Shown piece by piece: positions 58,189-64,000 of a DNA stretch of 64,000 bases; within the stretch, counting starts at the first letter, position 1, and each line of letters opens with the position of its first letter. This DNA comes from Sinorhizobium sp. RAC02 (GTDB taxonomy: Bacteria; Pseudomonadota; Alphaproteobacteria; Rhizobiales; Rhizobiaceae). The notes beneath the pieces are model-generated. The model was not told where the DNA came from. It did not search any database and saw only the letters and a program-made list of their open reading frames with translations. The position numbers and the translations under genes are program-made. The stretch lies in NCBI RefSeq assembly GCF_001713395.1, contig NZ_CP016450.1, positions 1,364,001 to 1,428,000 on the forward strand, in the 5' to 3' direction.

Positions 58189-58992
58189 TTACGGCCGCTC
58201 GTCGACGACGATCTTGCGATAGAGATGCCAGGTCGCATGGCCGAGGATCGGCATGATCACGGCAAGGCCGACAAAGAGCGGGATGGTGCCGGCAATCAGC
58301 AGTGCGGCGACGATCAGGCCCCAGGCGGCAATCGGCATCGGATTCATCAGCGTGGCGCGCAACGACGTTTCCATCGCGGCGACTGCTCCGACATCGCGAT
58401 CCAGCATCAGCGGAAAGGCGATGACCGTCGTGGCGAGCACGACCAATGCAAAGCAGAAGCCGATCGCGTTGCCCGCCAGCATGAGCAGCAACCCGTTTTC
58501 CGAACTGAAGATCGAGGCCATGAACAGGGCCAGCGATTGCGGCGGCTCCGGCCCGAACAGGTTGGTATAGAGCAGTTGCGCAAAGACCAGCCAGGCGATG
58601 AAAAGCACAAACAGCAAGGCGCCGACGGCGAGAATGGACGGAAGTGCCGGCGAATGGCGGACTTCAAGCGCATGACGCCAGGAGGTGTCCATGCCAAGTT
58701 CGCGCCGGCGGCTGATCTCGTAGAGGCCGAGGGCGAAGAACGGTCCGAGCAGTGCAAAGCCGGCGATCAGCGGAAAGATCAGCGGCAGCAGGTTGGCGCC
58801 GGAACTCCAGGTGACGAGCACCACGCCGCAAATCGGATAGATCAGGCTTAGAAAGACATAGTGCGACGGTTTCGCGCGAAAATCCTCGAAACCGAGCGCC
58901 AGTGCGTCCCAGACATCGGACAACGTGATCCGCCGGATCGCCGGTCGCGTTACCATGTCGTCGGAACCTGCCATCACATGAAAAGTCGTCAT
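58189..58992 (-). CDS. DUF2189 family inner-membrane protein
   Basis: A 267-residue protein with six predicted transmembrane helices and the family pattern YVFLSLIYPICGVVLVTW, then FPLIAGFALLGPFFALGLYE. The start at 58992 has AGGAG eight bases upstream; an ATG at 58998 is too close to it. Uncharacterised family, common in alphaproteobacteria next to respiratory genes. It is convergent with the small secreted protein gene. Confidence 0.86.
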   Translation of the reverse strand: MTTFHVMAGSDDMVTRPAIRRITLSDVWDALALGFEDFRAKPSHYVFLSLIYPICGVVLVTWSSGANLLPLIFPLIAGFALLGPFFALGLYEISRRRELGMDTSWRHALEVRHSPALPSILAVGALLFVLFIAWLVFAQLLYTNLFGPEPPQSLALFMASIFSSENGLLLMLAGNAIGFCFALVVLATTVIAFPLMLDRDVGAVAAMETSLRATLMNPMPIAAWGLIVAALLIAGTIPLFVGLAVIMPILGHATWHLYRKIVVDERP

Positions 58993-59159
58993 GACCATTT
59001 CTCCTGCCGGTCTGGAACCGTCACGGCCTGCGTGTGGAGGGCAATTGTCCGCCACCACGAAGGACCGTGATTGGCATTGAAGACGACGCAGCATACACCC
59101 GCGTACTGATTTGTCCCAGCCTCTTGACTTCAGCACTTCGTGAACGCACATGCCGGCGC

Positions 59160-59720
59160 ATGAAAGCGTCAGAAGCAGAAATCCTCATCGTTCCCGGCTA
59201 CACCAACTCCGGGCCCGACCACTGGCAGAGCCGCTGGCAGTCCAGGCTCGGCTCGGCGCGCCGCGTCGAGCAGGCGGAATGGGCAAAGCCCGTGCGCGAA
59301 GACTGGGTAAAACGGGTGATCGAGGAAGTGGCGGCCGCAACGAAGCCGGTCGTGCTCGTCGCGCATTCGCTGGGTGTCGCGACCGCGATCCATGCCGCGC
59401 CCCATCTCGGCAACAAGGTCGCCGGCGCCTTCCTCGTCGCGCCGCCGGATGTTGCCAACCCGGAAATCCGCCCCAAGCACCTGATGACCTTCGGCCCCTA
59501 TCCGCGCGAGCCGCTGCCGTTCCCCTCCCTCGTCGTGGCGAGCCGCAACGATCCGTTTGGGACCTATGAGCATGCCGACGACATCGCGGCCGCCTGGGGC
59601 TCGCTGCTGCTCGACGCGGGCGAAGCCGGGCACATCAACACCGAGTCCGGGCATGGCCCCTGGCCGGAAGGCACGATGGTGTTCGCGCAGTTCCTCAGCC
59701 GCCTGAAGGCGCCCGAGTAG
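59160..59720 (+). CDS. RBBP9/YdeN-type alpha/beta hydrolase
   Basis: A 186-residue hydrolase. The N-terminal pattern VPGYTNSGPDHWQSRW, the nucleophile elbow VAHSLGVATA and the C-terminal GEAGHINTESGHGPWPEG with its catalytic histidine identify the RBBP9/YdeN serine hydrolase family. Substrate unknown. It has a 168-base leader region, divergent from the DUF2189 gene. Confidence 0.92.
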   Translation: MKASEAEILIVPGYTNSGPDHWQSRWQSRLGSARRVEQAEWAKPVREDWVKRVIEEVAAATKPVVLVAHSLGVATAIHAAPHLGNKVAGAFLVAPPDVANPEIRPKHLMTFGPYPREPLPFPSLVVASRNDPFGTYEHADDIAAAWGSLLLDAGEAGHINTESGHGPWPEGTMVFAQFLSRLKAPE

Positions 59721-59805
59721 GCCTTTCCGGCTTTTGTTATTAAGAAGAACTTCATAGAAATCCTGCACGCTGCGGCTGTTGAGTTCATTGCAGGCGCCGC
59801 GTTTC

Positions 59806-62394
59806 ATGGCCAAACCGTCCGGTTCGACCTTCACTGCCGTGCGAGAAACGGAGAGCGAACCGTTTTATCGTCGGCTTTTCGCGCGTTCCGGCTTTGGTTT
59901 CGCCGCTCTGGATGCGGAAGACCGCATCATCGATGCCAATGCGAGCCTGCTCTCCGCCTTCAATGCCACCGCGCTCTCGCAATTGCCGTCCTTCGAGGCA
60001 TGCGTCTCTCCCAAGGATCGTTCCGTCCTCGCCTTCGCCATGCGACGCGATGCTTTCGAACAGGCCCCCTGGGAAATCCGGCTGAAGCGCCTAGATGGCG
60101 AGGAATTCTGGGTGCTCGCCTCCTTCATCGTGCCACCGTGCCTTCCGGGCGAAGACATCACGCCCGCGCTGATCGTTCAGACGATCGATATCGATGAGCG
60201 CAAGCGCAACACGCTCGAATTGGCGGAACGCGAAAGCCGCTGGAATCACGCGCTCGAATCCGCCGGCCAGGGTGTATGGGACCACGATTTTGCGCGTGGC
60301 GATCTCTTCTATTCCCGCCAGTGGCGCACCATCCGCGGCCTGCAGCCGAACGACCCGATCGATGCGTCGCTGGAAACCTGGATCCAGACCGTGCATCCGG
60401 ATGACCGGGCACATGTTCTCGCCGAAATCGCCAGGCAGGAAAGCGGTGCAGCCTCCTTCAACGTCTTCAGCTACCGCGAAAGACACAAGGATGGGCACTG
60501 GGTCTGGATCGAAAGCCGCGGCGCTGTCGTCGAATACGGCTCCGACGGAAAGCCGAGCCGCATCGCCGGCACCGATACGGATGTCACCGAACGCAAGGAG
60601 GCGGAGGAACGCCTCGCCCAGATGTCCCGACGCCTCGAGCTCGCGCTCGGCGTGTCGCGCATCGGTGTGTTCGACGTCAATCTGCGGACCAATGACGTGC
60701 GGTGGGACGACCGCATGATCGAGATGTACGGCCTGACCGAAGAGCCCGATGGGGCCAGCTGGGAGCGCGCGCTGCATCCCGAAGACCGGCGCAAGGCGAC
60801 GGCAAAGGTCGAAGACGGCATCTTCCGCAACCGGGATTTCGCCAACGAATTCCGTATCGTCCGCGGTGACGGCGAAATCCGCCACCTGCGCGGACGCGCT
60901 GCGCCCTATGTCGACACGACGGGCGCACCCCGCCTCATCGGCGCGAACTGGGACGTGACGGATGACGTGCGCCTGCAGGAAGAGCTGAAACACGCGAAAG
61001 AGCTGGCCGAAGCCCGCAACGACGAGCTGGAAGCCGCCAGGGCACGCATCGAATATATCGCGCTGCACGACCATCTGACTGGCCTGCCGAATCGACGTTA
61101 TCTGGATGCGGCAATCGAGGAGGCCGCACAGGAGGCACAAAAAACCGGCCAGCGCCTTGCCGTGCTGCACATCGACCTCGATCGTTTCAAGGAGATCAAC
61201 GACACGCTCGGCCACCTCGCCGGCGACCAGATGCTGGTGCACGCCGCAGGTGTTCTGAACGAGTTGAAAGGCCCCGGTGAATTTGTCGCCCGCATCGGCG
61301 GCGACGAATTCGTCTTTCTCTCCACGGGCTCTGCGCGGCGCAATCTCGCAACGCTTGCAGAGGCCATCGTGGCGGCCATGCGCAAGCCGGTTACCTTCAA
61401 CGGTCATATTTGCCGATTCGGCGCAAGCGTCGGCATTGCCAGCCAATCGGGCAGTGCGGTCGACGCCAAGCAGCTCCTCGTCAATGCCGACCTTGCGCTC
61501 TACCGCGCCAAGAATCGCGGCCGCAGCCGGCACGAATTCTTCACCAGCGATTTCCAGGCACAGATCATCGTCAACAAGCAGACCGCCGACGAGATCCTTT
61601 CCGGCGTGGAGCAGCGGCGCTTCCTGCCCTATTACCAGCCGCAATTCTGCGCGCGCACGCTGGATATTGTCGGCGTCGAGACTTTGGCGCGCTGGGATCA
61701 TCCAACGCGCGGCATCCTTGCGCCCGACACGTTTCTCAAGATCGCCGAAGATCTCGATTGCGTGGCGACCATCGACCGGATCGTGCTTGAACGATCGCTC
61801 GCCGATTTCGCCGAATGGCAGACGCTCGGGCTTGGCATCGACAAGATTTCGGCCAACGTCTCGTCAAAGCGCCTGCACGACCCCGAGCTTGGTCGTTCGC
61901 TGCGCACGCTCGACATCCAGCCGAAATCGCTGTCCTTCGAGCTTCTGGAATCGATCTTCCTCGATGACTGTGACCGCACGGTGCTGGAAAACCTCGCCGA
62001 GATGCGCAAGCTCGGCATCGATATCGAGATCGACGACTTCGGCACCGGTCACGCATCGATCATCAGCCTGATGAAGCTGAGCCCACGCCGCCTGAAGATC
62101 GATCGCCAGCTTGTGAAGCCCGTCAGCCGCTCGCCCGGCCAACGCAAGCTCATCGGCACCATTATCGAGATCGGCCGGTCCCTGAACATCGAGGTGGTGG
62201 CCGAAGGCGTCGAGACGCCCGCCCATGTCGCCATCATGCGCGATCTCGGCTGCGATATCCTGCAAGGCTACGCGCTTGCCCGCCCCATGCCTGCGCATGC
62301 CGTGCCGGACTTTGTGCACCGGCAGGAATGGCGCGCGCACGGTGGCGCAGTGCGGGACCTGCAGAACGAAGTGCGCCGGGCCATCAACCGCTAA
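59806..62394 (+). CDS. PAS-PAS-PAS-GGDEF-EAL cyclic di-GMP protein
   Basis: A roughly 862-residue cytoplasmic protein with three PAS regions (about 20-140, 150-270, 285-400), a GGDEF domain with RIGGDEFVFL near residue 496 and an intact active site, and an EAL domain. The EAL signature reads ETL (GVETLARW, near 624) instead of EAL, but the downstream catalytic segments SANVSS, IDDFGTGHASI, LKIDRQLV and VVAEGVE are present. It could be cyclase, phosphodiesterase or both. TTG at 59779 is an alternative start. Confidence 0.92.
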   Translation: MAKPSGSTFTAVRETESEPFYRRLFARSGFGFAALDAEDRIIDANASLLSAFNATALSQLPSFEACVSPKDRSVLAFAMRRDAFEQAPWEIRLKRLDGEEFWVLASFIVPPCLPGEDITPALIVQTIDIDERKRNTLELAERESRWNHALESAGQGVWDHDFARGDLFYSRQWRTIRGLQPNDPIDASLETWIQTVHPDDRAHVLAEIARQESGAASFNVFSYRERHKDGHWVWIESRGAVVEYGSDGKPSRIAGTDTDVTERKEAEERLAQMSRRLELALGVSRIGVFDVNLRTNDVRWDDRMIEMYGLTEEPDGASWERALHPEDRRKATAKVEDGIFRNRDFANEFRIVRGDGEIRHLRGRAAPYVDTTGAPRLIGANWDVTDDVRLQEELKHAKELAEARNDELEAARARIEYIALHDHLTGLPNRRYLDAAIEEAAQEAQKTGQRLAVLHIDLDRFKEINDTLGHLAGDQMLVHAAGVLNELKGPGEFVARIGGDEFVFLSTGSARRNLATLAEAIVAAMRKPVTFNGHICRFGASVGIASQSGSAVDAKQLLVNADLALYRAKNRGRSRHEFFTSDFQAQIIVNKQTADEILSGVEQRRFLPYYQPQFCARTLDIVGVETLARWDHPTRGILAPDTFLKIAEDLDCVATIDRIVLERSLADFAEWQTLGLGIDKISANVSSKRLHDPELGRSLRTLDIQPKSLSFELLESIFLDDCDRTVLENLAEMRKLGIDIEIDDFGTGHASIISLMKLSPRRLKIDRQLVKPVSRSPGQRKLIGTIIEIGRSLNIEVVAEGVETPAHVAIMRDLGCDILQGYALARPMPAHAVPDFVHRQEWRAHGGAVRDLQNEVRRAINR

Positions 62395-62397
62395 ACT

Positions 62398-62430
62398 GAA
62401 AAAGCCGCCCGGCAGGACCGGACGGCTTTC
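62398..62430 (-). terminator. Bidirectional terminator between the GGDEF-EAL and DUF1476 genes
   Basis: GCCGTCCGG and CCGGGCGGC (minus strand) form a stem with one mismatch and a TCCTG loop, followed on the minus strand by TTTTT, ending the DUF1476 gene. On the plus strand the tail is a short TTTC. Confidence 0.75.
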
Positions 62431-62453
62431 AAAAGCGAAAAATCTCGCTGCGA

Positions 62454-62774
62454 TCAGTTGGCTTCGAGCTGCGCGATAGCGACGGCAAGAAGTTCCAGCA
62501 TCTGAACGCGGATCTCGTCTTCGCTGCGGGCAACGCCGGCGGCGTCGAAATCGGCCTTGACCTTGCGCACGACATCCTCGTGGCCGACTTCTTCGAAATC
62601 GGCGGCGACGACTTCCTTGGCATAGGCGTCCGCATCACCATCCGTCTTGCCGAGCAGGCCAGCGGCCCAGAGGCCAACCAGCTTGTTGCGGCGAGCCTCG
62701 GCCCTGAAGCGCAGTTCCTCGTCGAGAGCGAACTTGGCCTCGAACGCCTTTTCCCGATCCTGCATATTGGTCAT
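62454..62774 (-). CDS. ATPase inhibitor subunit zeta (DUF1476)
   Basis: A 106-residue protein matching the alphaproteobacterial zeta subunit that blocks ATP hydrolysis by F1Fo-ATP synthase: N-terminal [19 protein letters not shown], the inhibitory segment, followed by [15 protein letters not shown] and a four-helix body ending in QLEAN. The start is 62774 with GGGAG seven bases upstream; 62765 is an alternative ATG. The ATP12 chaperone of the same enzyme is at 12390-13175, not linked. Confidence 0.95.
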   Translation of the reverse strand: MTNMQDREKAFEAKFALDEELRFRAEARRNKLVGLWAAGLLGKTDGDADAYAKEVVAADFEEVGHEDVVRKVKADFDAAGVARSEDEIRVQMLELLAVAIAQLEAN

Positions 62775-62837
62775 CCTTTGACTCCCGTAGATTCTTTTTC
62801 CCAGTGGGGTTTTCCAAGCCCATAAATCAAAACGACG

Positions 62838-62866
62838 GCAAAAGTGCAATGCGAACTTTTGTCCGG
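62838..62866 (-). repeat. Degenerate copy of the interspersed palindromic element, inverted
   Basis: On the minus strand this reads CCGGACAAAAGTTCGCATTGC followed by ACTTTTGC. It keeps the core order of copies 1 and 3 (CCGGAC, AAAA, loop, ACTTTTGC) but has lost the outer arm. It lies in the divergent region of DUF1476 and purC. Confidence 0.5.
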
Positions 62867-63001
62867 CCGGACTTCCCGGAGCGGCCGGAAATCGGGGGAT
62901 CGGGTGTAACGCCGATTGTTAAAGTGCGGCAATTCGTTTATGGAGCCGGGAACGAACGACACCTGCGCGAGCCCCAAGCGCGCCAACAAAGAGAAAAATC
63001 C

Positions 63002-63766
63002 ATGAACCGTCGCCGCCGTATCTACGAGGGCAAGGCCAAGATTCTCTATGAGGGCCCCGAGCCTGGCACACTGATCCAGTTCTTCAAGGACGATGCGACC
63101 GCATTCAACAAGAAGAAACATGCGGTCATCGACGGCAAGGGCGTGCTGAACAACCGTATTTCCGAATACGTCTTCACGCAGCTCAACAAGATGGGAATCC
63201 CGACCCACTTCATCCGCCGCCTCAACATGCGCGAGCAGCTGATCAAGGAAGTCGAGATCATTCCGCTCGAAGTGGTCGTGCGCAACGTCGCTGCCGGCTC
63301 GCTCTCCAAGCGCCTCGGCATCGAGGAAGGCACCGTGCTGCCGCGCTCGATCATCGAATTCTATTTCAAGGCCGATGCGCTCGAAGACCCGATGGTTTCC
63401 GAAGAGCACATCACCGCCTTCGGCTGGGCGAGCCCGCAGGAACTCGACGACATCATGGCGCTCGCCATCCGCGTCAACGACTTCCTCTCCGGCCTGTTCC
63501 TCGGCGTCGGCATCCAGCTCGTCGATTTCAAGATCGAATGCGGCCGGCTCTATGAAGGCGACATGATGCGTATCATCATCGCCGACGAGATTTCGCCGGA
63601 CAGCTGCCGCCTGTGGGACATCGCCACCCAGGAGAAGATGGACAAGGACCGCTTCCGCCGCGATATGGGCGGTCTGGTCGAGGCCTATCAGGAAGTTGCC
63701 CGCCGCCTTGGCATCATCAACGAGAACGAGCCCGTGCGCGGCACCGGCCCGGTTCTGGTGAAGTAA
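63002..63766 (+). CDS. purC: SAICAR synthetase
   Basis: A 254-residue phosphoribosylaminoimidazole-succinocarboxamide synthase, step eight of IMP synthesis. N-terminus [20 protein letters not shown] and core [20 protein letters not shown], then [12 protein letters not shown], are the family hallmarks. The start [10 protein letters not shown] is used; the in-frame region upstream is leader. purS follows 44 bases later, so the purCSQL order is expected beyond the window. Confidence 0.97.
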   Translation: MNRRRRIYEGKAKILYEGPEPGTLIQFFKDDATAFNKKKHAVIDGKGVLNNRISEYVFTQLNKMGIPTHFIRRLNMREQLIKEVEIIPLEVVVRNVAAGSLSKRLGIEEGTVLPRSIIEFYFKADALEDPMVSEEHITAFGWASPQELDDIMALAIRVNDFLSGLFLGVGIQLVDFKIECGRLYEGDMMRIIIADEISPDSCRLWDIATQEKMDKDRFRRDMGGLVEAYQEVARRLGIINENEPVRGTGPVLVK

Positions 63767-63810
63767 CTCTTCACCGGCCGGCTGACACTATTTGGTTTGA
63801 AGAGGAAGAC

Positions 63811-64000
63811 ATGATCAAGGCACGCGTAACGGTGACGCTCAAGAACGGTGTTCTGGACCCGCAGGGCAAGGCGATCGAAGGCGCGCTCGGCAGCCTCGGC
63901 TTCGAGGGCGTCGGCGCCATCCGCCAGGGCAAGGTTTTCGACCTCGAGCTTCAGACCGCCGACCGCGCGAAGGCGGAAGCCGACCTCAAGGCGATGTGCG
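63811..64000 (+). CDS. purS: FGAM synthase subunit PurS (3' end outside window)
   Basis: The first 63 residues, starting MIKARVTVTLKNGVLDPQGK and continuing into EGALGSLGFEGVGAIRQGK, match PurS, the small subunit that holds PurQ and PurL together in FGAM synthase. Shine-Dalgarno AGAGGAAG precedes the ATG. The frame is open to the end of the window. Confidence 0.95.
   Translation, partial: MIKARVTVTLKNGVLDPQGKAIEGALGSLGFEGVGAIRQGKVFDLELQTADRAKAEADLKAMC

Noticed and set aside
62930..62965. Possible purC promoter TTGTTA with TATGGA 17 bases on
   Set aside because: Both hexamers match the consensus too weakly to list as a feature.

Overview
The window is a gene-dense, GC-rich stretch of an alphaproteobacterial chromosome. 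Gene content and order (sufS2-B-C-D-S1-T-A, gcvT-H-P behind a tandem glycine riboswitch, purB, purC-purS, the DUF1476 ATPase inhibitor zeta, an ATP12-type F1 chaperone, and iron promoters with TGA-N9-TCA boxes) point to the Rhizobiaceae (Rhizobium/Agrobacterium/Shinella type). The genus cannot be fixed from sequence reading alone. I see no rRNA, tRNA, insertion sequence, prophage or CRISPR array. Most of the window is core chromosome.

Layout. 1-5.0 kb: lipB (5' cut off), an M50 membrane protease, the propionyl-CoA carboxylase biotin subunit and a DMT exporter. 5.0-9.6 kb: an XRE regulator, a formaldehyde detoxification run (adhC ... frmB) carrying three apparently unrelated small genes, then a guanidine-II riboswitch and the guanidinium exporter gdx. 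9.6-15.7 kb: DoxX, pccB, a secreted basic protein, ATP12 chaperone, HAD phosphatase, RluA-type pseudouridine synthase, a stand-alone RAM domain and a small unknown gene. 15.8-20.6 kb: tandem glycine riboswitch and gcvT-gcvH-gcvP with a strong terminator. 20.6-22.9 kb: PAS histidine kinase and single-domain response regulator. 23.0-31.2 kb: Fe-S cluster assembly operon on the minus strand, with an extra 201-residue unknown gene fused by stop/start overlap to sufB and a 53-residue membrane peptide gene before sufC. 31.2-46.4 kb: hydrolase, diguanylate cyclase, anmK, tyrS, a YhdP/AsmA-type protein, peroxiredoxin, DUF455 ferritin-like protein, M23 peptidase, DEAD-box helicase, NUDIX hydrolase and a haem/haemoglobin TonB receptor. 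46.4-52.1 kb: a seven-gene minus-strand run that looks like a molybdenum-hydroxylase maturation operon without its enzyme. 52.3-57.8 kb: orphan binding protein, P1 peptidase, rpe, DUF2259 protein, membrane protein, purB. 57.8-64 kb: small secreted protein, DUF2189 membrane protein, RBBP9-type hydrolase, a PAS-GGDEF-EAL protein, ATPase inhibitor zeta, purC and the start of purS.

The most interesting signals are regulatory. There is a guanidine-II riboswitch whose second stem competes with a Shine-Dalgarno-sequestering hairpin. A hairpin at the gcvT start carries the SD and merges into a T-run that contains the TTG start codon. Two TGA-N9-TCA (RirA-type) boxes overlap TTGAC -35 elements at the suf operon and the haem receptor. 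Two perfect palindromes are candidate operators for anmK and the haem receptor. A family of about 45-bp interspersed palindromes occurs four times, two of them inside the suf operon. The best candidates for undescribed biology are the two unknown genes inside the suf operon and the orphan Mo-hydroxylase maturation operon.
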